Shown: piece by piece, positions 4,672 to 12,549 of the stretch
Layout of the letters: each line of letters starts with the position of its first letter
Position numbering within the stretch: position 1 is the first letter of the stretch
Assembly (NCBI GenBank): GCA_902780365.1
Contig: CACZFE010000027.1
Span: forward strand, 1-12,549
DNA length: 12,549 nucleotides
Reading direction: 5' to 3'
From: an uncultured Spirochaetales bacterium
Lineage (GTDB): Bacteria; UBP6; UBA1177
Notes under the pieces: model-generated
Told to the model about the DNA's origin: nothing
What the model saw: only the letters and a program-made list of their open reading frames with translations
Database searches by the model: none
Made by a program: the position numbers and the translations under genes

Positions 4672-6915
4672 ATGAACGTTTTCGCAAGATACGCTCCGTT
4701 TATTCAGGATCACATCTACAAAAGCGGCTGGAAAATGCTGCGCGCCGTGCAGAATGCAGCGGGAGAAGCGATTTTCGGGAGCGATAGCAACGTTCTTATC
4801 TCGGCTTCGACCGCTTCAGGAAAGACCGAGGCGGCGTTTTTTCCGATACTCACCATGCTTGAGGAAGATCCGTCATCGAGTGTCGGAATTCTCTATATCG
4901 CGCCGCTTAAAGCTCTCATCAACGACCAGTTCGGAAGGATAAACGAGCTTTGCGAGGAAGCTGCGATCCCGGTTTACCGCTGGCACGGCGATGTTCCGCA
5001 GACACAGAAAAGAAAACTCATAAAAAAGCCCGCGGGAATTCTTCAGATAACGCCCGAATCGCTTGAATCGCTTCTGATAAACAAGCATATGGAGATCCCT
5101 TCGCTTTTCGGAGATCTGCGTTTTGTAGTCGTTGACGAGATCCACTCTCTTTTGCGCGGCGACAGAGGAATGCAGACTTTCTGCCTTATTGAAAGGCTTT
5201 GCCGCATTGCAGGCTGTGACCCGAGAAGGATAGGCCTTTCGGCTACGATAGGGGATCCCGAAGCGGCGGGAAAATTTCTTTCATCCGGAAGTAAAAGAGA
5301 AACCGTGATCCCGCGTTTCGACGGCGGAAAGGAAGTGTGGCGGCTCAGTATGGAGCATTTTTACAACACTGATCCGCAGGCAGATTCCGATGATGTGATT
5401 CCGGAAGAAACTCCTGAAGAAAAACCAACTGACACCGCTCCCAAAGCGGCTGATCCGGGACTTGCCTATATTTTCGAGCATACACGCGGCAAAAAGTGTC
5501 TTGTTTTCACAAATTCGAGAGAAGAGTGTGAATCGGTCTGCCAGAATCTGCGGCAGTACTGCGAAATAAACCGCGAGCCGGAGCGTTTTCTGATCCATCA
5601 CGGCAACCTTTCGGCTTCATACCGGGAGAGTGCGGAAGAAGAGATGAAAGACGACTCTTCGCTTAAATCGGTGTGCGCGACAGCCACGTTGGAACTCGGC
5701 ATCGACATCGGCAGACTTGAGCGCGCTTTCCATATCGATTCCCCTTTTACCGTTTCAGGTTTTCTGCAAAGGCTCGGAAGGACCGGCAGACGCGGAGACC
5801 CGTCAGAGATGCACTTTGTCATGCGCGAAGACCACCCGGAATCGAGGGCGATGATGCCGGAACTCATTCCGTGGTATCTTGTTCAGGGGATCGCGTTAGT
5901 GCAGCTTTACATCGAGAAACGTTTTGTCGAGCCTCCGAAAACCGACAGGCTTCCTTTCAGTCTGCTCTATCACCAGACAATGAGCACGCTCGCTTCGTGC
6001 GGAGAAATGACGCCGGCCGAACTTGCCTCGAAAGTGCTTCCGCTCAACTGTTTCAGAAGGATAACGCAGGATGATTTCAAGATCCTTCTCAGACATCTGA
6101 TCAATATCGGCCACATCAGCCGAACCGAAAACGGAGGGCTTATCGTAGGCCTTGCCGGAGAAAGAATAGTCAACAACTACAAATTTTACGCTGTATTTCA
6201 GGAAAATATCGAATATTCGGTGAAAACAGGTTCCGAAGAGCTCGGGACGATCGTGAAACCGCCGCCAGCCGGTGAAAAAATCGCGATCGCAGGGCGTGTC
6301 TGGGCAGTCGACGAGGTCGACCACAAAAAGAGGATAGTTTACTGCACGCTTGTCAAAGGGAATATCCCCGCATATTTCGGCGATGTCGCGGGTGATATCC
6401 ACACTCACATCCTGGAGCGGATGAAAGGAGTCCTGACTGAGGACAAAGTTTATCCTTACCTCATGCGTCACGCCCGCTGCAGACTTAGCGATGCGAGGGA
6501 AACTTTCAGAAAATCGCTGGCCGGAAATTCTCCGCTCGTTCATCTGGGCGGCAACATGTGGGCACTTTTTCCGTGGCTCGGGACTTACGCATTCATCGCA
6601 CTGGAACGCTTTCTTAAAATACGCTGCGCCTCGAAGCTCGGTTTGAAAGGTCTTGCTCCGTCGCGGCCTTATTTCATGCAGTTCACGATGAAAGCCGATC
6701 CTGAAACTTTCTATAAAGTCGTTTCCGAAGAGGCTTCAAAAGGGATCGACCCGATGGAACTCGTCTATCCGAAAGAAGATCCCGTTTTTGAAAAATACGA
6801 CGAATTTATTCCTATCGACCTTGTGAGAAAAGGCTTTGCGCTCGGAATTCTTGATGTCGAAGGGATGAAAAAGCGCGTACTTGAGTGGTCTGATAAAACC
6901 GTTGCTACTGATTGA
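4672..6915 (+). CDS. Lhr-like DEAD/DEAH-box superfamily 2 helicase
   Basis: This is an ATP-dependent helicase of 747 residues. The start is taken at ATG 4672, with GGAG at 4660-4663; an in-frame GTG at 4654 overlapping the upstream stop has no ribosome site. Motifs in order: Walker A in STASGKT (46-52), APLKAL (about 78-83), DEIH (155-158), SAT (190-192), a second RecA domain with an ATLELGIDIG segment, and motif VI QRLGRTGRRG (366-375). The remaining half, with winged-helix and beta-type regions, fits the Lhr core layout. An acidic Pro/Glu/Asp-rich linker (about 237-263) interrupts the region between the two RecA domains. Lhr proteins are repair or RNA-linked helicases, and Lhr-like helicases also occur in BREX defence systems (brxHI). 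Position directly after an MmeI-like enzyme suggests a role with it, which is inference. Confidence 0.85.
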   Translation: MNVFARYAPFIQDHIYKSGWKMLRAVQNAAGEAIFGSDSNVLISASTASGKTEAAFFPILTMLEEDPSSSVGILYIAPLKALINDQFGRINELCEEAAIPVYRWHGDVPQTQKRKLIKKPAGILQITPESLESLLINKHMEIPSLFGDLRFVVVDEIHSLLRGDRGMQTFCLIERLCRIAGCDPRRIGLSATIGDPEAAGKFLSSGSKRETVIPRFDGGKEVWRLSMEHFYNTDPQADSDDVIPEETPEEKPTDTAPKAADPGLAYIFEHTRGKKCLVFTNSREECESVCQNLRQYCEINREPERFLIHHGNLSASYRESAEEEMKDDSSLKSVCATATLELGIDIGRLERAFHIDSPFTVSGFLQRLGRTGRRGDPSEMHFVMREDHPESRAMMPELIPWYLVQGIALVQLYIEKRFVEPPKTDRLPFSLLYHQTMSTLASCGEMTPAELASKVLPLNCFRRITQDDFKILLRHLINIGHISRTENGGLIVGLAGERIVNNYKFYAVFQENIEYSVKTGSEELGTIVKPPPAGEKIAIAGRVWAVDEVDHKKRIVYCTLVKGNIPAYFGDVAGDIHTHILERMKGVLTEDKVYPYLMRHARCRLSDARETFRKSLAGNSPLVHLGGNMWALFPWLGTYAFIALERFLKIRCASKLGLKGLAPSRPYFMQFTMKADPETFYKVVSEEASKGIDPMELVYPKEDPVFEKYDEFIPIDLVRKGFALGILDVEGMKKRVLEWSDKTVATD

Positions 6916-7414
6916 TCCTTACGCACTTAACCGAGTTGAGTTCGCTTTTAAGTTTCAGATTTTCCTCTGTTTCTTCAGTTGAAATCGTGAAAACGAAAAT
7001 TTTCCCGTTGTGAAACGGTGTCTTTGTCCAGAAAGTGCCGAAATCGAAGTTTTCTCCGTATTTCACGCACTTTCCGCAGAGTTCGCTTTCGCAGTTGTTC
7101 CATTCGCAGCTGTCGGTTTCGTAGCAGAGATCCTGATTTTCCTCTTCGGCGCATTTGTCGGCGAGAGTCCTGATCTCGTGAAGTTCGGGAAGCCGCCAGT
7201 CGTCAAAGCCGCTTTCTTCAAGGTTATCGCAAAATGCGACAGCTTTTTCAAAAGTCATGGCTTCGGCAGAACTCTGCGACCACGAATATGGGTATTGATA
7301 AGATTTTTTACGCAAAAAAAATCCTGCCGCGACAATTGCAGCAATAAGAAGAATCGTAAAGACCCTTTTTTTCGCCGAACGTCGGGCAGGATATGAAAAA
7401 CCGGAATTTCTCAA
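6905..7414 (-). CDS. Membrane-anchored DUF1566 (Lcl-like) domain protein
   Basis: This is a 169-residue protein with a basic N-terminus, one hydrophobic segment (about residues 18-35) and an exported part. The exported part carries the DUF1566 signature: a helix FEKAVAFCDNL, then SGFDDWRLPELHEIRTL. A Cys-rich loop follows, with eight cysteines between about residues 88 and 117. DUF1566/Lcl domains are related to C-type-lectin-like or formylglycine-type folds and are often found in surface proteins; the ligand is unknown. The start is TTG at 7414, three bases after the rho stop. No strong ribosome site is visible and no ATG lies between it and the membrane segment, so translation may be coupled to rho. 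Its 3' end overlaps the convergent helicase gene by 11 bases. Confidence 0.65.
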   Translation of the reverse strand: MRNSGFSYPARRSAKKRVFTILLIAAIVAAGFFLRKKSYQYPYSWSQSSAEAMTFEKAVAFCDNLEESGFDDWRLPELHEIRTLADKCAEEENQDLCYETDSCEWNNCESELCGKCVKYGENFDFGTFWTKTPFHNGKIFVFTISTEETEENLKLKSELNSVKCVRINQ

Positions 7415-7417
7415 TGT

Positions 7418-8668
7418 TTATGCGTTCATAGCCTTGAGGAAATCCTTGTTGGATTTGGTTTTGCCCATCTTGTCAAGCATGAACTCCATGGAGTCGATGA
7501 CATTGAGCGGATGAAGGAGCTTTCTCAAAATCCAGACTTTGTTGAGAACGTCCGGTTCGAGAAGGAGCTCTTCCTTTCTTGTCGCCGACTTGTTGATGTC
7601 GAGACACGGGAAAATTCTCTTTTCCATGAGCTTTCTGTCAAGGTGGACTTCCATATTACCGGTTCCTTTGAACTCTTCGAAAATGACTTCGTCCATACGG
7701 CTTCCGGTATCGATAAGAGCTGTTGCGATGATGGTGAGCGAGCCGCCTTCCTCGATGTTTCTTGCAGCACCGAAGAATCTTTTCGGTTTGTGGAGAGCGT
7801 TTGCGTCAACACCGCCGGAAAGGATTTTTCCTGACGGAGGAACGACTGCGTTGTAAGCACGTGCAAGTCTTGTGATGGAGTCAAGAAGAATGACGACGTC
7901 CTTGCCGTATTCAACCATTCTCTTAGCCTTTTCAAGAACCATTTCAGCGACCTGAACGTGGCGTGTAGCGGGTTCGTCGAATGTTGAAGCGATGACTTCC
8001 GCCTTAACGCTTCTCATCATATCGGTAACTTCCTCGGGACGTTCGTCGATAAGGAGAACGATGAGGAAAATATCGGGATGGTTTTCTGTGATCGAGTGAG
8101 CGATGTCCTGAAGAAGGACGGTTTTACCGGTTCTCGGCGGAGCAACGAGAAGACCGCGCTGTCCCATGCCTATCGGAACGAGGAGATCCATGATCCTTGT
8201 TGACATAACAGTGCTTTTTGTCTCGAGCTGGATCTTTTTTGTCGGGTAGAAGGGAGTGAGGTTGTCGAAAAGAGGTGTGTGTCTGTTCTTTTCGATGTCT
8301 TCCGACTCAAAAACCGAGGTGATTTTCTGAAGTGCGAAGTATCTTTCGCCTTCTTTCGGGCTTCTGATCTCACCGCTGATCGTCTGACCTGTGCGGAGAC
8401 CGTATCTTTTTATCATTGACGGCGGAACGTAAATGTCGTCGGGACCCGGAAGGTAGTTGTATTTCGGGCTTCTGAGGAAACCGAAACCGTCCGTGAGGAT
8501 CTGAAGGACGCCGTCCGCTTCAATGATTTCATTGTTTTCTACAAGTTTCTGCAGGATCTCATAAATAAGTTCCTGGACTCTTTTCGATGAAGCCTCTTCG
8601 ATACCGAGCTGTTCGGCCATTGCGACGAGTTCATCAGGCTTTCTGTTCTTTAACTCTTGTAAATTCAT
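7418..8668 (-). CDS. rho: Transcription termination factor Rho
   Basis: This is the hexameric RNA-dependent ATPase that releases transcripts at Rho-dependent terminators. At 416 residues it is close to the E. coli length of 419. It has an N-terminal helical Rho_N region (about 1-45). The cold-shock-type RNA-binding domain follows (about 50-118), including GFGFLRSP and the segment PGPDDIYVPPSMI. The ATPase domain has Walker A APPRTGKT (176-183), LLIDERPEEVTDM, and the secondary RNA-binding/Q-loop region (SGGVD, then FFGAARN). The start is ATG 8668, preceded at 8674-8678 by GGAGA; an upstream in-frame TTG at 8680 overlaps that ribosome site and is unlikely. A promoter lies about 150 bases upstream, leaving a long leader that could serve the autoregulation known for rho in other bacteria. 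Confidence 0.97.
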   Translation of the reverse strand: MNLQELKNRKPDELVAMAEQLGIEEASSKRVQELIYEILQKLVENNEIIEADGVLQILTDGFGFLRSPKYNYLPGPDDIYVPPSMIKRYGLRTGQTISGEIRSPKEGERYFALQKITSVFESEDIEKNRHTPLFDNLTPFYPTKKIQLETKSTVMSTRIMDLLVPIGMGQRGLLVAPPRTGKTVLLQDIAHSITENHPDIFLIVLLIDERPEEVTDMMRSVKAEVIASTFDEPATRHVQVAEMVLEKAKRMVEYGKDVVILLDSITRLARAYNAVVPPSGKILSGGVDANALHKPKRFFGAARNIEEGGSLTIIATALIDTGSRMDEVIFEEFKGTGNMEVHLDRKLMEKRIFPCLDINKSATRKEELLLEPDVLNKVWILRKLLHPLNVIDSMEFMLDKMGKTKSNKDFLKAMNA

Positions 8669-8824
8669 AAGTTTCTCCAAATGGTTGATAAAATATCGAA
8701 ATTAAAGGATTCTTTCAAAGAAGTTACCCATTTCTTCCAAACTAACGAGGATCAATTTTTGATTTTTGTTAAAACACCCAGACATATTGGCTGAGAGTGA
8801 ACAAAACGAAATTCACGGGCTGGA

Positions 8825-8852
8825 TTGATAGTTAAATAAAGGACAAAGTCAA
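8825..8852 (-). promoter_or_regulatory. Promoter of rho
   Basis: On the minus strand TTGACT (8847-8852) and TATCAA (8825-8830) are 16 bases apart, matching consensus at 5/6 and 4/6. Transcription would begin near 8817 and give a leader of about 150 bases. The 8681-8911 interval between rho and the lipoprotein gene holds nothing else I can support; I saw no convincing terminator for the lipoprotein gene. Confidence 0.55.
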
Positions 8853-8911
8853 GATTTTTTTGTTATCATGCTGTAAACAAGCGATTTTCCTGAAAATTTT
8901 TTAACAGTTTT

Positions 8912-10027
8912 TTACTCGACTTTATTGTAGTAAATCCTTGCTGTGACGCGCAGAGGCTTCACCGATTCGCCGCCTGAGACTGAAACGCGGTAGGATATCG
9001 GTCCGTTATGACCTTTAGCCGCCTGACTGACGTATGCGATGAAATATTTGTAGCCTTCGCCCTCTTCTTCGGGGAAGAAAATACTGACCGGAGATTCGAC
9101 AAGCTGAGACGGGAAATAGCCCGAGACCGTGCCGAATTCGACATTTATTTCAGGCATCGGGTCGTTTTTTGCCGCGTTTTCGTCAAGGTATCTGATCTCA
9201 AGAAGCATTTTCGCGTGCTGGTCCGGGTCGGCGTCGAAATTTCCCTTAAGTTCGTAAGTGCTAAGTTGGAACGAAGGATTTTCGCTGTTTACGATGCCCG
9301 ATTTCTTCATGACTCTGTAGCCGGTTTCGTCGGGGTCGCCGTAATCCCAGACCGATTCGAGGTCGCCGTTGAAATTGACGCCGTTAAGTTTGTACTGGAC
9401 CGGGATCCCGAGTGTCGGGCTGAAGTAGACTTCGCCTGTAAATTCTGTGTTTCCGAGAAAGTCGCCGAGAGTCCCTTCGCTTATCTTTCCGCTTCCAGTG
9501 TAGTGCCTGAGTCCGGAATACGAGCCGGAAGGAGTGTTTATAGAAACGTCTTCCTCCTCAAGTTTGAGCGTCCAGTCGAGCGGAACATCGACTTCGACCG
9601 GCATTCCCGGGAGTTTTACCGTGAATTCTCCGCTTCCTTCCGTCGTTTCGCCGAGATCCGGCAGATCTACTTCTATTGCCTCTTTCGGTTTTATCCCTTC
9701 GCCGCTTTTTGAAGTGTAGCCGCCGAAAACGATCTTTTTTGTCTCTTTCGTGACTGGAAACGGTGAAAAGAGCATTTCAGCCTCGCTGCTGTCATTTATT
9801 TTGACATCGATCACGTCGAAAACCCTTCCTGAAAATTCAGATGTTCCCGATCTTTCCAAAACGTGGAGCTTTTTTTCATTGGTGAGCATCCCCGCGTTGA
9901 TTGCCGCGACACTTGTGACTGTCGGGTCTCCGTAAGGGCTTTTTTCGGCGTTGAAAGAGCTGTCGCTTCCGCCTCCGCAGGCAAACATAAAAAGTGCGAA
10001 GATCGCAAAAAGTGTGAATTTTTTCAT
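8912..10027 (-). CDS. Putative lipoprotein, family not recognised
   Basis: This 371-residue protein starts at ATG 10027, chosen because GGAGGGA lies at 10031-10037; an upstream in-frame start at 10048 would add seven residues and miss this site. The N-terminus is a lipoprotein signal: Lys-Lys, a hydrophobic stretch of Phe/Leu/Ala and a lipobox-like LFMFAC with the acylated Cys at 17. Gly-Gly-Gly-Ser-Asp follows, a typical flexible spacer. The mature part is beta-rich in appearance, with alternating polar and hydrophobic residues and many Gly, Asp and Glu, and has no motif that I recognise. It would sit in the outer or inner membrane facing the periplasm or the surface. The gene begins 20 bases after the uvrB stop and is probably co-transcribed with it, though no functional link is evident. 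Confidence 0.8.
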   Translation of the reverse strand: MKKFTLFAIFALFMFACGGGSDSSFNAEKSPYGDPTVTSVAAINAGMLTNEKKLHVLERSGTSEFSGRVFDVIDVKINDSSEAEMLFSPFPVTKETKKIVFGGYTSKSGEGIKPKEAIEVDLPDLGETTEGSGEFTVKLPGMPVEVDVPLDWTLKLEEEDVSINTPSGSYSGLRHYTGSGKISEGTLGDFLGNTEFTGEVYFSPTLGIPVQYKLNGVNFNGDLESVWDYGDPDETGYRVMKKSGIVNSENPSFQLSTYELKGNFDADPDQHAKMLLEIRYLDENAAKNDPMPEINVEFGTVSGYFPSQLVESPVSIFFPEEEGEGYKYFIAYVSQAAKGHNGPISYRVSVSGGESVKPLRVTARIYYNKVE

Positions 10028-10047
10028 ATTTCCCTCCTTAAAGAGCA

Positions 10048-12018
10048 CTATTCCTTCTTCTCTCCTAAACTCGCTTTATATTGGAAGATTTTGTCGCGCA
10101 GTATTGCGGCATATTCGAAATCCCATTCGGAAGCCGCTTTTTTCATTTCGCTTTCGAGTTCGGCTATGAGTTTTATGGTCTTGTTGCGCGGCATTTTTGT
10201 GACACCTTCCTTTGATTTGCCGGGGATGTGCGATTCGATGTCGAGGATCGCCTTTTTGGTGACACTGTGCGGCGTGATGCCGTGCTCGGCGTTGAATTTT
10301 TCCTGGATCTGTCTGCGGCGCATGGTTTCGTAAACCGCGTTTTTGAGTGAATCGGGCATTGTGTCGGCAAAAAGGAGAGCTCTGCCGTTTTCGTTTCTTG
10401 CGGCACGTCCTATCGTCTGAATGAGTGACGCTTCGCTGCGCAGGAATCCCTCTTTGTCGGCATCCAGAATCGCGACGAGCGAAACTTCGGGAATATCTAA
10501 TCCTTCTCGCAGAAGGTTGACTCCGACGAGGACGTCGAACATGTTTTTCCGCAGTTCCATGACGATCTTGAGACGCTCGATGCTGTCGATGTCGCTGTGG
10601 AGATATCGCGCTCTGATGCCTCGTTCCTTGAGGAAATCGGTGAGATCCTCCGCCATTTTTTTCGTGAGCGAAGTCACCAGAACTTTGCCCCCTTTTTCCG
10701 TTTCTTTCACGATCTCGTCATAAAGTGTGGCGATCTGGTTTTTTGCCGGAAGTATCTGCGGAAGCGGGTCAAGTAGCCCGGTAGGCCTGTTTATAAGTTC
10801 AATGATTTCAGAAACTTGCTCTATCTCATACTCTTTCGGAGTCGCAGAAACGAACATCACTTTATCGGTTTTTGCAATGAATTCGTCGAAATTGAGCGGC
10901 CTGTTGTCAAGCGCGCTCGGAAGGCGGAAACCGTATTTTACGAGAACCTCTTTTCTCGCGCGGTCGCCGCGGTACATTCCCTTTATCTGCGGCAGAGTGA
11001 CATGCGATTCGTCAACTATAACAAGAAAGTCGTCGCCGAAATAGTCCATGAGCGTGGGCGGCGTTTCTCCCTCTTCGCGGTTCGTGATATATCTCGAATA
11101 ATTCTCGATCCCCGAGCAGTATCCGGCAGTCTCAAGCATCGCAAGATCCTGCGTGACGCGTTCCTTTATCCGCTGCGCCTCGATGAGTTTGTTGTTTGTT
11201 TCGAAGTATTTTATGCGTTCTTCAAGCTCTTTCCTGATTTTTTCGACCGAACGCTTCAAAGTCTCTTTTTCGGCGACATAGTGGCTCGAAGGATAGACGC
11301 TGACCGAATCCAGACTCTTGATTTTCTGCCCGTCGAAAGGCCTGATAAGCGAAATTTCCTCGATCTCGTCGCCGAAGTAGGAGATCCTCACCGCAACTTC
11401 CTCTTCATAAGGCGGGAAGATATCGACAACATCGCCTCTAACACGGAATTTGCAGCGGGTAAGGTCGGCGTTAGTCCGCTCGTACTGCGTTTCCACAAGG
11501 TCTTCGCACAGTTTTTTCATCGGATAGGTGTTCCCGACGAAAAGTTTTATCGTGAGATCCTTGTAGTATTCAGGAGAGCCGATGCCGTATATCGCGCTTA
11601 CCGAAGCGACGATCACGCACTGCCTGTTTTCAAGCAGGTGAGCTGTGGCATAGTGGCGCATCCGCTCGATGTCGTCGTTTCGCGCTGCGTCTTTTTCAAT
11701 GTAGGTGTCGGTCGTCGGAATGTAGGCTTCGGGCTGGTAGTACTCGTAAAAAGAGATGAAGTATCCCACCGCGTTTTCCGGGAAAAAGTTCTTGAATTCG
11801 CCGTAAAGCTGCCCTGCAAGCGTCTTGTTGTGGGCGATAACGAGTGTCGGCACGTTCAAAGCCTTGATGAGATGCGCCATGACGAAAGTTTTGCCCGTTC
11901 CCGTCGCGCCGAGGATAAGCTCGCGCTTCGAGCCGTTCTTGAAATTGTTGATTACCTTTTTTATCGCCTCTGGCTGGTCGCCCGCCGGCGCAAAGTCCGA
12001 ATGAAGCTTGAATTCCAT
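10048..12018 (-). CDS. uvrB: UvrABC nucleotide excision repair subunit B
   Basis: UvrB receives damaged DNA from UvrA, verifies the lesion and recruits UvrC for incision. Length is 656 residues (E. coli 673). Motifs: the N-terminal FAPAGDQPEAI; Walker A GATGTGKT (37-44); the damage-probing beta-hairpin region starting at YYQPEAYIPTTDTY with the aromatic cluster; DESH (336-339); helicase motif VI QTIGRAARN (534-542); and a C-terminal UVR motif (about 615-650) that binds UvrC. All expected parts are intact. ATG 12018 has GAGGA six bases upstream (12025-12029). The lipoprotein gene follows closely in the same direction, and a DRTGG gene is divergent on the other side. I saw no LexA-type box in the upstream region. 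Confidence 0.97.
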   Translation of the reverse strand: MEFKLHSDFAPAGDQPEAIKKVINNFKNGSKRELILGATGTGKTFVMAHLIKALNVPTLVIAHNKTLAGQLYGEFKNFFPENAVGYFISFYEYYQPEAYIPTTDTYIEKDAARNDDIERMRHYATAHLLENRQCVIVASVSAIYGIGSPEYYKDLTIKLFVGNTYPMKKLCEDLVETQYERTNADLTRCKFRVRGDVVDIFPPYEEEVAVRISYFGDEIEEISLIRPFDGQKIKSLDSVSVYPSSHYVAEKETLKRSVEKIRKELEERIKYFETNNKLIEAQRIKERVTQDLAMLETAGYCSGIENYSRYITNREEGETPPTLMDYFGDDFLVIVDESHVTLPQIKGMYRGDRARKEVLVKYGFRLPSALDNRPLNFDEFIAKTDKVMFVSATPKEYEIEQVSEIIELINRPTGLLDPLPQILPAKNQIATLYDEIVKETEKGGKVLVTSLTKKMAEDLTDFLKERGIRARYLHSDIDSIERLKIVMELRKNMFDVLVGVNLLREGLDIPEVSLVAILDADKEGFLRSEASLIQTIGRAARNENGRALLFADTMPDSLKNAVYETMRRRQIQEKFNAEHGITPHSVTKKAILDIESHIPGKSKEGVTKMPRNKTIKLIAELESEMKKAASEWDFEYAAILRDKIFQYKASLGEKKE

Positions 12019-12042
12019 GAAAAATCCTCAAAAAACCGAAAG

Positions 12043-12070
12043 ACTATACACTTAAAAAGAAAGATGTCGA
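12043..12070 (-). promoter_or_regulatory. Promoter of uvrB
   Basis: On the minus strand TCGACA (12065-12070) and TATAGT (12043-12048) are separated by 16 bases, each matching consensus at 5/6. The predicted transcript start is near 12036, about 18 bases before the ATG, so the leader is short. Confidence 0.5.
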
Positions 12071-12099
12071 AAAATTACTACTAAACGGAAAAATCAATC

Positions 12100-12127
12100 T
12101 TCACTTTCTGAAAAATTTCCGTATCAT
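12100..12127 (+). promoter_or_regulatory. Candidate promoter of the DRTGG-PHP operon
   Basis: TTCACT (12100-12105) and TATCAT (12122-12127) are spaced by 16 bases, a moderate match. A T-tract follows at 12134-12142 within the leader. The site faces away from the uvrB promoter in the shared 144-base intergenic region. Confidence 0.4.
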
Positions 12128-12162
12128 AGCGCGGTTTTTTTTGATTTTTGACGGAGTAAGAT

Positions 12163-12495
12163 ATGAAAGTTAAGGAACTTGTTGAAAAACTGGATCTTAA
12201 GGTTTTTACCGAAAAAGGCGATCTGGAAAAGGAAATTTCCGGCGGCTACACTGGAGACTTGCTGAGCGATGTAATGGGAACTGCGAAGGACGGAAATGTT
12301 CTGGTCACGGTTCAGTCGCATAAAAACGTAACGGCGATAGCTTCTCTCAAAGAGCTTGCTGCGGTCGTTCTGGTAAAGGGAATCTCGCCCGAACCCGAGA
12401 TGCTCGAATCGGCTGAGGACGAGGGGATCGCGGTTCTCGGCACAAAAGAGAACGCTTTCACGATTTCGGGCAAAATTTACGAACTTATAAAGTAA
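12163..12495 (+). CDS. DRTGG-domain protein
   Basis: This is a complete 110-residue single-domain protein. The segment ISGGYTGDLLSDVM, followed by the alternating LVTVQSHKNVTAIASL and then AAVVLVKG, is the characteristic core of stand-alone DRTGG-domain proteins. The fold is compact alpha/beta and related to the regulatory domain next to CBS domains in some phosphotransacetylases and pyrophosphatases. Ligand and function are not established. ATG 12163 follows GGAG by six bases. The next gene is a PHP-domain protein starting four bases after the stop. The same DRTGG-PHP pairing is known in several anaerobes next to hydrogenase or anti-sigma-type genes, so more of that cluster may lie beyond the right edge. 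Confidence 0.8.
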   Translation: MKVKELVEKLDLKVFTEKGDLEKEISGGYTGDLLSDVMGTAKDGNVLVTVQSHKNVTAIASLKELAAVVLVKGISPEPEMLESAEDEGIAVLGTKENAFTISGKIYELIK

Positions 12496-12499
12496 AGCG

Positions 12500-12549
12500 A
12501 TGAACCAATACAGGGCGGATCTTCACATCCACACGCTGCTTTCCCCGTG
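12500..12549 (+). CDS. PHP-domain phosphoesterase, N-terminal fragment
   Basis: Only the first 16 codons are present: MNQYRADLHIHTLLSP. The D-L-H-x-H-T motif is the first metal-binding motif of the PHP (polymerase and histidinol phosphatase) superfamily, whose members hydrolyse phosphoester bonds with a metal cluster. The start is ATG 12500, four bases after the DRTGG stop; the ribosome site is weak (AAAG), as expected for a coupled gene. The gene runs off the window. Confidence 0.75.
   Translation, partial: MNQYRADLHIHTLLSP

Noticed and set aside
8870..8911. A terminator after the lipoprotein gene
   Set aside because: The CTG/CAG arms leave mismatches and no T-tract follows on the minus strand.
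10816..12084. A 422-codon plus-strand frame opposite uvrB
   Set aside because: It is the antisense shadow of a strongly conserved gene and its product has no recognisable motif.

Overview
The window looks like a piece of an uncultured, probably Gram-negative bacterial genome, most likely from a metagenome. The evidence is a lipoprotein with a signal peptide and lipobox-like cysteine, a membrane-anchored DUF1566 (Lcl-type) protein, a cysteine-rich surface-type protein, and canonical bacterial Rho and UvrB. I cannot assign a phylum from sequence alone. The first ~290 bases do not fit the rest. They are very AT-rich and encode beta-helix adhesin repeats of the kind known from gut methanogens and Pmp-type proteins. 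They run, out of frame, into the cysteine-rich gene, so the left edge may be a chimeric join.

Layout. Bases 1-357: adhesin-like fragment. About 291-836: 5'-truncated cysteine-rich protein. 937-1003: a motif present three times. 1036-1275: two-pass small membrane protein. 1225-1525: a possible non-coding RNA unit, with a promoter-like site, two tandem 105-base copies of a structured element whose helices differ by compensatory changes, and a terminator-like hairpin. 1590-6915: a two-gene set of an MmeI-like fused restriction-modification enzyme followed 14 bases later by an Lhr-like DEAD/DEAH helicase, with a good promoter in front. 6905-8668 (minus strand): rho followed by a closely coupled DUF1566 gene that overlaps the helicase tail to tail. 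8912-12018 (minus strand): uvrB followed by an unrecognised lipoprotein. 12100-12549 (plus strand): a DRTGG-domain protein and the first codons of a PHP-domain protein, divergent from uvrB.

How they fit together. The MmeI-like enzyme and the helicase look like an accessory (defence) block beside housekeeping genes (rho, uvrB). The most unusual object is the tandem RNA element at 1288-1497. It has a conserved 13-nt loop, three helices supported by covariation between the two copies, its own promoter-like and terminator-like signals, and no family that I recognise. A second unusual item is a pair of perfect 7-bp hairpins inserted in frame in the methyltransferase gene just before its SAM-binding motif.
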